Shown here in pieces: positions 8,069 to 17,170 of a stretch of DNA of 64,000 nucleotides. The stretch spans positions 186,001 through 250,000 of the forward strand of contig NZ_FPBA01000002.1 of NCBI RefSeq assembly GCF_900116515.1, given 5' to 3'. Positions within the stretch are counted from its first letter, which is position 1, and the number at the start of each line of letters is the position of its first letter. A program made the translations under genes and the position numbers. The stretch comes from Geodermatophilus amargosae (GTDB lineage: Bacteria > Actinomycetota > Actinomycetes > Mycobacteriales > Geodermatophilaceae). The notes below the pieces were generated by a model that worked only from the letters and a program-made list of their open reading frames with translations, had not been told where the DNA came from and ran no database searches.

Positions 8069-9271
8069 TCAGTGCTCCTCGGAGAAGGCGAACGCGGGGT
8101 CGATCTCACCGTCGGCGAGGTAGCGGGCCGCGGCGACGGCGCGGGCGCGCACCTCGGCGAGGTCCTCCCCCAGCGCCGTCACGTGCCCGAGCTTGCGGCC
8201 GGGGCGCTGGCCCTTGCCGTACCAGTGCAGCTTGACGTCGGGCCAGTGCGCCATGAGGTGGTGGACCCGCTCGTCGATGCCCGGGCCGTCCCAGTCCGCC
8301 TCCGCGGCACGGCCGCCGAGCACGTTGGCCATGACGACGACCGGCGCGGTCATCGCCGTCGAGCCGAGCGGGTAGTCGAGGACGGCGCGCAGGTGCTGCT
8401 CGAACTGGCTGGTGCGGGCGCCCTCGATCGTCCAGTGCCCGGAGTTGTGCGGGCGCATGGCCAGCTCGTTGACCAGCACGCCGTCCGGCGTCTGGAAGAG
8501 CTCGACGGCCATGACGCCGACGACGCCGACCCGGTCGGCGATCCGGACGGCGAGTTCCTGGGCGGCGCCGGCGGTGTCCTCGTCGAGCCCGGGGGCCGGG
8601 GCGAGGACCTCGGTGTTGATCCCGTCGCGCTGCACGGTCTCCACGACCGGCCAGACGGCGACCTGCCCGAACGGCGAGCGGGCCACCAGCACGGCCAGCT
8701 CGCGGACCAGCGGCACGCGCTCCTCCACCAGCAGGCTGCCGTGCGCCTCCAGCAGATCGGCCGCCTCCTCCGCCGCCTCGACGACGAAGACGCCCCGGCC
8801 GTCGTAGCCGCCGCGCGGGGTCTTCACGACCACCGGCCAGCCCACCGAGTCCGCGAGGTCGGTGATGCCCTGCAGGGTCTGCACCTCGGCCCAGGCCGGC
8901 TGCGGCTCCCCCGCGGCGGCCAGCGCCCGGCGCAGGACGAGCTTGTCCTGGGCGTGCACGAGCGCGTCGGGGCCGGGAGCGACGCGGACGCCCTCGCCGG
9001 CCAGGGTGCGCAGGTGCTCGGTCGGCACGTGCTCGTGGTCGAAAGTCAGCACGGTGGCGCCGTCGGCCACGGCGCGCAGTGCGTCGAGGTCGCGGTGGTC
9101 GCCGATGCGCACGTCGGCGGCGACGAGGGCGGCGGACTCGCCGGGGTCGGTGGCCAGCACCCGCAGCGACTGGCCGAGGGCGACCGCGGCCTGGTGGGTC
9201 ATGCGGGCCAGCTGGCCGCCGCCCACCATGGCGACGACGGGCAGGCCCGTGCGCGGGTCGAGGGAGGTCAT
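8069..9271 (-). CDS. purK: 5-(carboxyamino)imidazole ribonucleotide synthase PurK
   Basis: ATP-grasp enzyme that carboxylates AIR with bicarbonate and ATP to give N5-CAIR, handed to PurE. The 400-residue product shows the N-terminal dinucleotide-like motif [10 protein letters not shown], the ATP-grasp lysine region [17 protein letters not shown], and the metal-binding segment [14 protein letters not shown]. It ends one base before the purE start, so the pair is co-transcribed. The promoter lies upstream with a 7-codon reading frame in front of the ATG. Confidence 0.95.
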   Translation of the reverse strand: MTSLDPRTGLPVVAMVGGGQLARMTHQAAVALGQSLRVLATDPGESAALVAADVRIGDHRDLDALRAVADGATVLTFDHEHVPTEHLRTLAGEGVRVAPGPDALVHAQDKLVLRRALAAAGEPQPAWAEVQTLQGITDLADSVGWPVVVKTPRGGYDGRGVFVVEAAEEAADLLEAHGSLLVEERVPLVRELAVLVARSPFGQVAVWPVVETVQRDGINTEVLAPAPGLDEDTAGAAQELAVRIADRVGVVGVMAVELFQTPDGVLVNELAMRPHNSGHWTIEGARTSQFEQHLRAVLDYPLGSTAMTAPVVVMANVLGGRAAEADWDGPGIDERVHHLMAHWPDVKLHWYGKGQRPGRKLGHVTALGEDLAEVRARAVAAARYLADGEIDPAFAFSEEH

Positions 9272-9291
9272 GGCGCAGCCGGACGTGTCAT
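9268..9291 (-). CDS. Mini-ORF (MTRPAAP) overlapping the purK start
   Basis: ATG at 9291 opens seven codons and stops at TGA 9270-9268, which overlaps the purK ATG as ATGA. The ATG is 10 nt behind the -10 box, so it would sit within a few bases of the transcript 5' end, whereas the purK ATG has no convincing Shine-Dalgarno sequence. Coupled translation is an inference; peptide expression is untested. Confidence 0.3.
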   Translation of the reverse strand: MTRPAAP

Positions 9292-9307
9292 GGCGCGGCC
9301 GAGGCTA
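9292..9307 (-). promoter_or_regulatory. -10 box for purK-purE
   Basis: TAGCCT (minus strand, 9307-9302) precedes the mini-ORF ATG by 10 nt. A 6-bp inverted repeat GCGGCC/GGCCGC flanks the box, which may affect its use. Confidence 0.5.
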
Positions 9308-9325
9308 GTGGCCGCACCGTGCGCC

Positions 9326-10000
9326 TCATCCACCGGCGGCCCGGGCGAGGACGGCGGCCCGCAGGGTGCGGCCCACCTCGTCGGCCACCTCCTGGGTGGG
9401 ATGGGTGCCGTCGACGCTCGCGCCGGGCACCCAGCCCTCGCCCTCCCGGGCGGTCTCCCACGGGTCGACGAAGGTCCAGCCCTGCTCGGTGGCGACCAGC
9501 CGCAGCCGCTCGTTGTAGGCGGTGGCGACCTCGGCCTGGTTGGCGGAGGGCGGGATCGCCGAGACGACGACGGCGCCGATCCGCATCGTCCGCGTGATCG
9601 TCAGGACGTTGTCGCGGCTGGCCTCCCAGTCGATGCCCTGCGCGATGTCGTTGGTCCCGGCCATCACCACGAGGACGTCGCCGTCGACCGGGGTGACGCC
9701 GCTGCGCATGTCCCCCGTGGTGGCCCCCGGCACCGCCCAGCCGCCGCCGAGCACGAGCGGGTCGCCGAGCGCCCCGGGCACCCACGAGCCCTCGCCCCGG
9801 ACCTCGCCGTCGGTCAGGGGCTCGAAACCGGCGGTCAGCGAGTCGCCGACCACGACGAGGACGACGTTCCCGGGGTCCGTGTCGTCGGCCTGCACGTCCG
9901 GGTCGGCCGTGCACGCGGCCGAGAACAGCAGCACCAGGAGCACGACCGCGCAGAGCCGCCGCGCGGACTGCGACCGGGACCGGCGGGGACGGGAAGGCAT
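9326..10000 (-). CDS. SGNH/GDSL hydrolase-family lipoprotein
   Basis: Secreted esterase-type hydrolase tethered to the membrane. The 224-residue product starts with an Arg-rich signal peptide and a lipobox ending LLFSAAC, followed by the SGNH blocks: GDSLTAGF (catalytic Ser), an oxyanion Gly region around GATTGDM, AGTNDIA (Asn), and DGTHP near the C-terminus (Asp and His). The substrate is unknown; acyl or acetyl esters on cell-envelope glycans are plausible. ATG 10000 is chosen over the much longer in-frame opening because it gives a clean lipoprotein signal and lies 7 nt after a GAGAAT box. It is divergent from the GtrA gene. Confidence 0.85.
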   Translation of the reverse strand: MPSRPRRSRSQSARRLCAVVLLVLLFSAACTADPDVQADDTDPGNVVLVVVGDSLTAGFEPLTDGEVRGEGSWVPGALGDPLVLGGGWAVPGATTGDMRSGVTPVDGDVLVVMAGTNDIAQGIDWEASRDNVLTITRTMRIGAVVVSAIPPSANQAEVATAYNERLRLVATEQGWTFVDPWETAREGEGWVPGASVDGTHPTQEVADEVGRTLRAAVLARAAGG

Positions 10001-10013
10001 GAGCGCGATTCTC
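10001..10013 (-). promoter_or_regulatory. -10 box of leaderless SGNH lipoprotein gene
   Basis: GAGAAT (minus strand, 10013-10008), 7 nt, then ATG 10000. The box is one mismatch from TAGAAT. Confidence 0.5.
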
Positions 10014-10073
10014 GCCCGGGCGACCGGCAGGGTGGCGAACCGCGCGGCGGCGTGCCCGGGGATCGCCGGCCCG

Positions 10074-10087
10074 TACAGTCGGCGCTC
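10074..10087 (+). promoter_or_regulatory. -10 box of leaderless GtrA gene
   Basis: TACAGT at 10074-10079, 8 nt, then ATG 10088. It stands 60 bp from the divergent -10 box of the SGNH gene. Confidence 0.6.
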
Positions 10088-10648
10088 ATGGCCCTCGTCC
10101 CGGCGCTCCGCCGTCGCGCCGGGAGCACGTGGCACCTCCTGCTCAAGGAGCTGAGCGCCTTCGGGGCGGTCGGCGCGGTGTGTTTCGCCATCGACGTCGG
10201 GCTGTTCCAACTGCTGTACGCCTCGGGCACCGGCGCGGTGACGGCGAAGCTGGTGTCCACGGTGGTGTCCACCACCGCGGCCTACGCCGGGCACCGGTTC
10301 TGGTCGTTCGCGCACCGGGAGCGCACCGGGTACCGCCGGGAGTACGTCGTCTTCGTGCTGGTCAACGGGCTGACGCTGCTCGTCGGACTGGCGGTCGTCG
10401 CGGTCGTGCGCCATCCGCTGGGCCAGGAGCACGCGCTCGTGCTGCAGGCGGCCAACGTCGGCTCCATCGCGCTCGGCACGGTGGTCCGCTGGTTCGCCTA
10501 CCGGCGCTGGGTCTTCCCCGCCCGGGTCGGGGCGGCGACCGAGGCGGGGACCAGGGCGGGGACCGGGGCGGCTGCGGAGCCCGCGCTCCCGAGGGCCCGC
10601 GCCGGGCGCCGGATGGCCACCGCCGACCCGGCCACCCCCGGGGTCTGA
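10088..10648 (+). CDS. GtrA family membrane protein
   Basis: Small polytopic membrane protein of the GtrA/DPMS1 family, associated with moving polyprenyl-linked sugars across the membrane in cell-wall or surface-glycan synthesis. The first 150 of 186 residues contain four hydrophobic helices with family residues ELSAFGAVGAVCFAIDVGLF, AAYAGHRFWSFAH and TVVRWFAYRRWVF. The last 35 residues are a low-complexity Ala/Gly/Pro/Arg tail. The location beside purK mirrors Rv3277 in M. tuberculosis. A leaderless start at ATG 10088 is supported by the -10 box; the longer open frame extending upstream overlaps purE, purK and the SGNH gene on the opposite strand and is spurious. Confidence 0.88.
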   Translation: MALVPALRRRAGSTWHLLLKELSAFGAVGAVCFAIDVGLFQLLYASGTGAVTAKLVSTVVSTTAAYAGHRFWSFAHRERTGYRREYVVFVLVNGLTLLVGLAVVAVVRHPLGQEHALVLQAANVGSIALGTVVRWFAYRRWVFPARVGAATEAGTRAGTGAAAEPALPRARAGRRMATADPATPGV

Positions 10649-10878
10649 CGGCCGGACCCAGCCGCAGGAGACCCCCGGGACGCACGGGGCCAGGCAGCCC
10701 CGTGGGGCGGCTGTGACTGCTGTGCAGCGAGGGCGTGACGGAGCCGTCCGCCTGCGGGTGTCGTCCTCGAGCCGAGTGTCGAGATCGTTACCTTCGAGCC
10801 GCCCGGAGGTCGATCGACGGGCGACGCGCGATCCGGCCGATGGGGAGGCCGGGCCGCAGCCCGGACGGGAGACACGCG

Positions 10879-12351
10879 ATGCGCAGGGCCACGACCACAC
10901 GTTCCGCCGAACGGCGACTGGGCGTGCTCGACGCGCTCCGCCTGTTCGCCGCGGTCAGCGTCCTCGCGTTCCACTACACCGCGCGGCAGAGCCCGGCGTG
11001 GGGTGGGCCGGCACCCGAGGAGCTGGCGGGCGTGGGCCGGTGGGCCGCCTACGGCCAGATGGGTGTCCCGCTGTTCTTCGTGATCAGTGGCTTCGTCCTG
11101 CTCATGAGCGCCTGGGGCAAGGACGTCCGGGGCTTCGTCGCCTCCCGGGTGGGTCGTCTCTTCCCCGCCTACTGGGTCGCCGTCGCGTTCAGCATCGTGC
11201 TCGTCCTGTTCATCTGGCCGGAGAACCCGGCCTTCCTGGGACACGAGATCACCAAGGGCGGTGCGGTCCTCAACCTCACGATGTTCCAGGGCGCCTTCGG
11301 CGTGCCGGACGTCGACGGCCCGTACTGGACCCTCTGGTACGAGGCCCGCTTCTACCTGCTCATCGCCCTGTTCATGCTCGTCGGCATCACCCGCAACCGG
11401 GTGCTGGCCTTCTGTGCCCTGTGGCCGGTCGTCGGGGCCATGGCCGCGGGTTCCGGGTCCAGCTTGGCGACGGCGTTCCTCATGCCCGACTACGCGCCCT
11501 TCTTCGCCGGCGGCATGCTGCTGTACCTCATCTACCGCGACGGGCACGACCTCGGCAGCTGGCTGCTGGTCGGCCTGCAGGTGGCCTTCGCCCTCCAGTT
11601 CGCCACGCGCTTCTATCCCGAGGTCCTCCGCATCGACACGCCCTGGGCACCGTCCGTCGCCGTCGTCGCCGTCATCTGCGTCGCCTGCTTCGGCCTGGTC
11701 GCCCTGGTCACGCTCACCCCGGTGGCCCGTCACAGCGCTGCCTGGATGACCCTCGCCGGCGCGCTCACCTACCCCGTCTACCTCGTGCACGAGAACCTCG
11801 GCTGGTGGGTGATCCACCTGGTACGCGACCGTGTCGGGCCGTGGGGCGCCGTCGCCCTGGCGACCGTCGTCGCGTTCGCCGCCGCGTTCGCCCTCCACCA
11901 CCTGGTCGAGAAGCCGTTCGGCCCGCGGCTGCGCAAGGCGACGCTGCGGATGCTGGAGCGCAGCACGGAGCCCACGGCCGCGACCCCAGCCGTGACCCCG
12001 TCCGCGACCGCCGTCCAGGCCCCGTCGCCCGCCGTGGCCGCCGGCCCGGTCCGGCACACCCGGGCCGGGGAGGCCGACGTCCGGCCGGTCCCCGCGCGTC
12101 CGTCATCGGGTGACCTCCACGTGTCGGCCCGCGAGCGCCGGCCGTACGGGAGCCACCACGGCCTCGACGCGGTGCACGGCCTCGACGCGGTGCACGGCCT
12201 CGACGCGGCACACGGGGAGCCGGTGCACGTCGAGCGGCGCAGATCCAGGCGCGGTGAGCGCGACACCGCCGACGCGGAGCCCTCGACCGTGGTCTTCCCG
12301 CCGGCGATGCCGCAGCCGCGGGTGGACCGGACGCTGTCCGGCACGCCTTAG
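10879..12351 (+). CDS. Acyltransferase family 3 membrane protein (OafA-like)
   Basis: Integral membrane O-acyltransferase with about ten hydrophobic helices, of the family that acetylates surface polysaccharides or peptidoglycan. Family features include LGVLDALRLFAAVSVLAFHY with the conserved Arg and His near the start, GVPLFFVISGFVL, ASRVGRLFPAYW and YPVYLVHENLGWW. The 490-residue product has a cytoplasmic tail from about 375 on that is low complexity and includes a threefold HGLDAV repeat. ATG 10879 follows GGGAGA and is chosen over the in-frame start at 10735. A second, broken copy lies at 31349-32569. The 230 bp before this gene hold no other gene that I can support. Confidence 0.87.
   Translation: MRRATTTRSAERRLGVLDALRLFAAVSVLAFHYTARQSPAWGGPAPEELAGVGRWAAYGQMGVPLFFVISGFVLLMSAWGKDVRGFVASRVGRLFPAYWVAVAFSIVLVLFIWPENPAFLGHEITKGGAVLNLTMFQGAFGVPDVDGPYWTLWYEARFYLLIALFMLVGITRNRVLAFCALWPVVGAMAAGSGSSLATAFLMPDYAPFFAGGMLLYLIYRDGHDLGSWLLVGLQVAFALQFATRFYPEVLRIDTPWAPSVAVVAVICVACFGLVALVTLTPVARHSAAWMTLAGALTYPVYLVHENLGWWVIHLVRDRVGPWGAVALATVVAFAAAFALHHLVEKPFGPRLRKATLRMLERSTEPTAATPAVTPSATAVQAPSPAVAAGPVRHTRAGEADVRPVPARPSSGDLHVSARERRPYGSHHGLDAVHGLDAVHGLDAAHGEPVHVERRRSRRGERDTADAEPSTVVFPPAMPQPRVDRTLSGTP
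12157..12210 (+). repeat. 18-bp tandem repeat, three copies
   Basis: Unit CACGGCCTCGACGCGGTG at 12157-12174, 12175-12192 and 12193-12210 (the last ends in CA). It encodes HGLDAV repeats in the acyltransferase tail and keeps the reading frame. Confidence 0.9.
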
Positions 12352-12395
12352 CCGTCGCGGCCCGGTTCGCCGCCCGGTCGGACGACCCCGGGGCG

Positions 12396-15356
12396 TCAGC
12401 CGGCCAGGCGTGAGCCCGACCGCCCGGTGACGACCTCCAGCCGGGTGGGGATGCGGGTGCGCAGCTCCTCGAGGTGGCTGATCACGCCGACGGTCCGCCC
12501 GCCGCGGCGCAGCTCGTCGAGCACGCCCATCACCGCGTCGAGCGCCTGGGCGTCGAGGGTGCCGAAGCCCTCGTCGACGAAGAGGGTGTCCATCTGCACC
12601 CCGCCGGCCTCGGCGGTGACGACGTCGGCCAGCCCGAGGGCCAGGGCGAGCGAGGCCATGAAGCTCTCGCCGCCGGACAGGGTCTTGGTCGGCCGCCGCA
12701 CGCCGGTGTACTCGTCGAGGACGTCGAGGCCCAGGCCGCCGCGGGCGCCGTGGCGGCCCATCGCGTCGCTGTGCAGGAACGTGTAGCGCCCGCGGGACAT
12801 CTCCTGCAGGCGCCGGCTGGCCACCTCGGCCACCTGCTCGAGCCGCGCGGCGAGCACGAAGGACTGCAGCCGCATCCGCAGGGTGTTGGCGCCGCGGCCA
12901 CCCACCAGGTCGGCCAGGCCGGAGACCTGCTCGGCGCGGGCCCGGCGCTCGGACAGCTCAACCTCGGCGGAGACGACGTCGCCGGCGAGCGCGTCCAGCG
13001 CGCCCGCGCAACGGCGGGCCTGGTCGAGGGCGGTCACCGCCTCCTCGCGGCGTCCGGTCAGTTCGGCGCACCGCTGCTGCCACGCCTCGACGTCGGGGCG
13101 TTCGCCGAGGTCGGCGAGCTGCGGGTCGGCGAGGGTGGCGACCAGGACGGCGCGGGCCTCGTCGTGCGCGCGCAGCCGCCGGTCCAGCGTCGCCACCTCC
13201 CCGTCCGCCAGCAGGGCAGCCGCCGCGTCCAGGACGTCGGCGAAGCCCGCCTCGGCGGCCCGCTTCTCCGCGGTCTCCCGGGCCTCGCCGGCGGCCCCCA
13301 GCGCGCGCCGCTCCTCGTCGGCGGCGGCGACCGCGGCCTCGCAGCGGCCTGCCTCGGCGGTCAGCCGGGCGATGCGGGCCGGCAGGTCGCGGTCCCCGCC
13401 CCGGGCGGCGTCGAGGCGCGCGGCCAGCTCCGCGTGCGCCTCTGTGCGGGCGGCGTGCTCGGCGGTGACGCGCTGCAGCCTCTCCCGGTCGGCGGTCAGG
13501 GCGGTGGTGGCGGCGTCGCGCCGCTGCACGGCCGCGGCGAGCTCGCGGCGGGCGGGCCCGACCCCCCGGGCGGCGGCCGCCACCTGGCCGAGCTCGGCCG
13601 CGGCAGCGGCCGCGCGGTCGGTCAGCTCGGCGTCGGGCAGGTCGCCGGCCCGCGCGCGCAGCACGGCGAGCTCCCGGTCGAGCTCCTCGACCGCCCGCCC
13701 GGCCGCGGTGCGCCGCTCGTCGGCGGCGTCGACGGCGGCGCGGGCGCGCTCCTCGTCGTCGGGGGTGACCGCGGCGCCGGCCGGCACCGCCGGGCGCGGG
13801 TGCTCGGCCGACCCGCACACCGGGCAGTCGGCGCCCTCGGTGAGCCCGGCGGCGAGCTCGGCGGCCATCCCCTCGAGCCGGGCGCTGCGCACCTCGACCA
13901 GCCGCTCCCGCGCCTCCAGCCAGGTCAGCCGGGCGGCGTCGGCCGCGGCGCGGGCACGGTCGAGCCGGCCGGTCACCGCGGCAGCGCCGGTGGCGGCCTG
14001 GAGCGCGGCGCGGGCGGCCTGCTCGGCGGCGGTGAGACCGGCCAGACGGGCCTCGGCGGCCAGGGCGGCGTCGAGCCTCTCCTGCGCCGCGGCGACGCGG
14101 GCCGGCTCCTCCTCGACGGCGCGGGCTCCCTCGGCGACGCGGGTGGTGAGCCGCGCCGCCTCCCGGGCGAGGCGGCCGGCCTCGGCGGCCAGGTCCGCGG
14201 CGCGGCCGGCCTCGGGCAGCAGGGTGCGGGCCGCGGCGGCCGCGTCGCGCAGCTCCCGGGCCGGCCCGGCACCGGCCGGGCGGCCGCCGGACACGGCTGC
14301 CCACGCCGCCTCGGCGGCCGCACGCTCGGCGGCGGCGCGCTCGGCGGCCCGGGCCGCGCGACCGGCGGCCTCCAGGACGTCGCGGAGGACCTCGGCGCGG
14401 CGCCCGGCGTCGGCGCGCGCCCGCAGCGGCGCCAGCTCGGGCTCGCGGGCGGTGAGCCGCTCGAGGTCGGCGCGGGCGCGGTCGCGGCGGGTGTGCCGGT
14501 CGGCCAGCGCCCGGGCGGCGGTGAGCTCCGCGTCGACCCGCGCGGTGTCGGCGGCGGCCTCGTCCGCATCGGCCCGGGCGCGGGTCAGCCGCTCGGCCGC
14601 GCGGACCCGGACCTCGCGCACCCAGGTGCCGACCGAGGCCCCGGGGCGGGCGCCGACCAGCTCGGGGGCCAGCTCCTCGGGCACCTCGACGTCGGCGATC
14701 TGGGCGACGCGGTGCAGCAGCGTGCTGACCCGGTGCCGGTCGGCCCGCAACGCCTCCTCGGCGGCCCGCCGCTCGCCGGCCAGCCACTCCTCGGCGCGGG
14801 CGAAGCGGTCCACGTCGAAGAGCGTGCGCAGCAGCCGCCCGCGGTCCTCGGGCTCGGCGCGCAGGAAGCGGGCGAAGTCCCCCTGCGGCAGCAGCACCAC
14901 CTGGCAGAACTGCTCGGCCGACAGTCCCAGGCGCACCCGCAGGTACTCCGAGCCCTCGTCGATGCGGGTGCTCACCGGCGCCCACCCCTCGGCGGTCCGG
15001 CGCTGGACGGTCAGCTTCGCCTGCTCGGTGGTCTCCCCCGCGCCGCGCTTCTTCGGCCGGGTCTGCTCGGGACGGCGGACGACCAGCAGCCGCTCGCCGG
15101 AGAGGGTGAGCTCGCAGGAGACCTCGGTGCGGGTGGCAGCGTCGGCGTGGTCGCTCCGCAGCCGGCGGGCCTCGCCGCGGGCGCCCGGGACCGTGCCGTA
15201 GAGGGCGAACACCACCGCGTCGAGCAGCGTCGTCTTGCCGGCGCCGGTGGGGCCCCACAGCAGGAACAACCCGTCGCGGGCGACGTCGTCGACCCGGACG
15301 GTCTCGGTGCCGGCGAAGGGGCCGAAGGCGGTCAGCGTGAGGGTGTGCAGCCTCAC
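12396..15356 (-). CDS. sbcC: DNA repair exonuclease SbcCD subunit C
   Basis: SMC-like ATPase partner of SbcD; the complex opens DNA hairpins and degrades double-strand ends. The 986-residue product has the Walker A motif GPTGAGKTTLLDAV near residue 35, long Ala/Arg/Glu-rich coiled-coil arms, a zinc-hook CPVCGSAEHPRP in the middle, and a C-terminal ATPase lobe with signature TLSGGESFMASLALALGLAD and Walker B DTLFVDEGFGTLD. GTG 15356 overlaps the sbcD stop as GTGA, and the sequence from VRLHTLTLTAFGPF on matches the family N-terminus, so the longer open frame is rejected. The gene converges on the acyltransferase. Confidence 0.94.
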   Translation of the reverse strand: MRLHTLTLTAFGPFAGTETVRVDDVARDGLFLLWGPTGAGKTTLLDAVVFALYGTVPGARGEARRLRSDHADAATRTEVSCELTLSGERLLVVRRPEQTRPKKRGAGETTEQAKLTVQRRTAEGWAPVSTRIDEGSEYLRVRLGLSAEQFCQVVLLPQGDFARFLRAEPEDRGRLLRTLFDVDRFARAEEWLAGERRAAEEALRADRHRVSTLLHRVAQIADVEVPEELAPELVGARPGASVGTWVREVRVRAAERLTRARADADEAAADTARVDAELTAARALADRHTRRDRARADLERLTAREPELAPLRARADAGRRAEVLRDVLEAAGRAARAAERAAAERAAAEAAWAAVSGGRPAGAGPARELRDAAAAARTLLPEAGRAADLAAEAGRLAREAARLTTRVAEGARAVEEEPARVAAAQERLDAALAAEARLAGLTAAEQAARAALQAATGAAAVTGRLDRARAAADAARLTWLEARERLVEVRSARLEGMAAELAAGLTEGADCPVCGSAEHPRPAVPAGAAVTPDDEERARAAVDAADERRTAAGRAVEELDRELAVLRARAGDLPDAELTDRAAAAAAELGQVAAAARGVGPARRELAAAVQRRDAATTALTADRERLQRVTAEHAARTEAHAELAARLDAARGGDRDLPARIARLTAEAGRCEAAVAAADEERRALGAAGEARETAEKRAAEAGFADVLDAAAALLADGEVATLDRRLRAHDEARAVLVATLADPQLADLGERPDVEAWQQRCAELTGRREEAVTALDQARRCAGALDALAGDVVSAEVELSERRARAEQVSGLADLVGGRGANTLRMRLQSFVLAARLEQVAEVASRRLQEMSRGRYTFLHSDAMGRHGARGGLGLDVLDEYTGVRRPTKTLSGGESFMASLALALGLADVVTAEAGGVQMDTLFVDEGFGTLDAQALDAVMGVLDELRRGGRTVGVISHLEELRTRIPTRLEVVTGRSGSRLAG

Positions 15357-16504
15357 CTGGTGAGCTCCTCGCGGGCCGCTGCGCCGAGCGCCCGGGCCAG
15401 CAGGTCGCGCTCGGCGGCGGTGATCCCCACGCCGCCGCGCACGTGGGTGACGAACTCGCCGGCGACGTCGAGGTCGTCGCGGCCGCGCAGCCGCTCCTGG
15501 TAGCTGCGGCCGTCTCCGCCGCCGCTGCCACCGATCCACTCCAGGTGGACGCAGTGCGCGAACCGGCCGCGCAGCGCGCGCATCGGGTCGGCCGGGCGGA
15601 CCGGGTCGGTGAGCCGCACGGACACCCAGGCCTCCTCGGCTGCGGTGTGGGCGGGGTCGGCGATCAGGTCGTCGAGCAGGCCGGTGAGCACGGTCAGCGG
15701 GCGGGGCACGGGCAACGGCACGGACCGCACCCCGGCCAGCCCGCCGGCGTCGAGGTCGACCAGCCACACCTGCTTGTCCTGCCCGGCCTCGCCGAAGGAG
15801 TACCCCAGCGGCGAGCCGCTGTAGCGCAGCCGGTCGGTGAGCGTCTGCGGGCGGTGCAGGTGACCCAGCGCCACGTAGTCGACCCCGTCGAAGACCGACG
15901 CCGGCACCACGTCGACCCCGCCGACGCAGATGTCGCGCTCGCTGTCGCTGGCCACGCCGCCGCCGACGAAGGCGTGCGCCATCACCACCGAGCGCACACC
16001 CGGCCGGAGGAACAGGTCGGCGCGCACCCGGTCCATGGCCGCGCGCAGCACGGTCTCGTGGCTGCGGGCGTCCGGCACCCCGAGCTCGTGGCGGGCGATC
16101 TCCGGCTCCAGGTAGGGCAGCCCGTAGACCGCCACCTCGCCGTGCGCGTCGGTCAGCAGCACCGGCTCGTCCAGCCGCGCGGTCTCCGCCCGCACGTGCA
16201 GCCCCGCCTTGGTCAGCAGCGAGGAGAAGGTGCCCAGCCGCCGCGCCGAGTCGTGGTTCCCGGGGGTGAGGACGACCGTGGCCCCGGCGCCGACCAGGCG
16301 GCCGACCACACGGTCGAGGACGGCCTGCGCGTCGGCCGAGGGCACCGCCCGGTCGTACACGTCACCGGCCACCACGACGGCGTCGATCCCCTCCGCGGCC
16401 ACGACGCGGGCCAGGCCGGACAGCACCGCCTCCTGCTCACCAAACAGGTCCGCACCGTGGAGGGACCGCCCGATGTGCCAGTCGGAGGTGTGCAGGAGCC
16501 GCAT
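15353..16504 (-). CDS. sbcD: DNA repair exonuclease SbcCD subunit D
   Basis: Mre11-type Mn2+-dependent nuclease working with SbcC. The 383-residue product has the metallophosphoesterase blocks HTSDWHIGRSL, VVAGDVYDRAVP, LTPGNHDSARRLG, VVMAHAFVGGG and VALGHLHRPQ in the correct order, providing the Asp, His and Asn metal ligands. It ends with the 4-bp GTGA overlap into sbcC. ATG 16504 is 8 nt behind a TACCCT box and has no leader, suggesting that this box drives the sbcDC operon. Confidence 0.95.
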   Translation of the reverse strand: MRLLHTSDWHIGRSLHGADLFGEQEAVLSGLARVVAAEGIDAVVVAGDVYDRAVPSADAQAVLDRVVGRLVGAGATVVLTPGNHDSARRLGTFSSLLTKAGLHVRAETARLDEPVLLTDAHGEVAVYGLPYLEPEIARHELGVPDARSHETVLRAAMDRVRADLFLRPGVRSVVMAHAFVGGGVASDSERDICVGGVDVVPASVFDGVDYVALGHLHRPQTLTDRLRYSGSPLGYSFGEAGQDKQVWLVDLDAGGLAGVRSVPLPVPRPLTVLTGLLDDLIADPAHTAAEEAWVSVRLTDPVRPADPMRALRGRFAHCVHLEWIGGSGGGDGRSYQERLRGRDDLDVAGEFVTHVRGGVGITAAERDLLARALGAAAREELTR

Positions 16505-16518
16505 GGGCGCGGAGGGTA
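16505..16518 (-). promoter_or_regulatory. -10 box of leaderless sbcD-sbcC operon
   Basis: TACCCT (minus strand, 16518-16513), 8 nt, then ATG 16504. Confidence 0.55.
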
Positions 16519-16590
16519 GGTCGGGGGTCCGACAGAACCGTCCAGGCTCGCCGTGACCGCCCGGTCACACCGTTCCCCGGTGAGCCCCCG

Positions 16591-17139
16591 TCATCGGTAC
16601 AGCGGACCGGTGCCGGAGCCGAACACGGCCATCGCGCCGGGCTGCTCCCCGTCGGCGTCCTCCTCGACCAGCTGCACCAGCAGCTGCTGGACGTCGTCGC
16701 AGGCGGGCAGGCGCTCGAGCACGACCGGGCCGCCGTCGCCCGCGGTCTCGACGGTCAGCGTCCCGGACCGCAGCACCCGCTGCCACAGCGTCTGCCGGGA
16801 GGACACGTCGGTGATCCGCGACAGCGGGACGTCGCGCCCCCGCCGCGTGAGGACGCCGGTGCGGACGAGCAGCCGTGAGGTGGTGACGACGGTGTGGGTG
16901 GTCCGCCAGCGCAGCACCGGCCGCGCGACGAGGACGGCGAGCACGACCACCGCGACGGCGAGCAGCGCCATCCGCAGCACGCCCTGCTGGCGGCCGGCCG
17001 GGACCAGCGCCGCGGTGTAGGCGCCGGCCCCCACGACGACGAGGAACCAGACGACCGGCCAGAACAGCGTCGTCCAGTGCGGGTGCAGGTGGACGACGAC
17101 CTCCTCGTCGTCGGCGAGGAGCTTGTCGGGGTAGGGCAT
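16591..17139 (-). CDS. PH domain-containing membrane protein
   Basis: A 182-residue protein with two hydrophobic helices (about residues 25-47 and 57-74) followed by a bacterial PH domain, seen in TTHTVVTTSRLLVRTGVLTRRGRDVPLSRITDV and the following beta strands. It occupies the place of Rv3278c beside birA in M. tuberculosis. Function unknown; such proteins are membrane-associated. The C-terminal 20 residues are flexible. It lies 31 bp downstream of birA on the same strand and has its own CATCCT box, so both read-through and independent transcription are possible. Confidence 0.82.
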   Translation of the reverse strand: MPYPDKLLADDEEVVVHLHPHWTTLFWPVVWFLVVVGAGAYTAALVPAGRQQGVLRMALLAVAVVVLAVLVARPVLRWRTTHTVVTTSRLLVRTGVLTRRGRDVPLSRITDVSSRQTLWQRVLRSGTLTVETAGDGGPVVLERLPACDDVQQLLVQLVEEDADGEQPGAMAVFGSGTGPLYR

Positions 17140-17151
17140 CCGGTCAGGATG
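17140..17151 (-). promoter_or_regulatory. Weak -10 box before PH-domain gene
   Basis: CATCCT (minus strand, 17151-17146), 6 nt, then ATG 17139. The first base departs from TANNNT. Confidence 0.35.
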
Positions 17152-17170
17152 ACCGAGCCGGCCCCGCGCG

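Noticed and set aside
12474..15503. 1009-residue open frame on the plus strand
   Set aside because: It is antisense to sbcC, which has all its motifs. Its composition (Gly/Ala/Arg/Val/His/Gln-rich) is that of a frame complementary to a high-GC gene.
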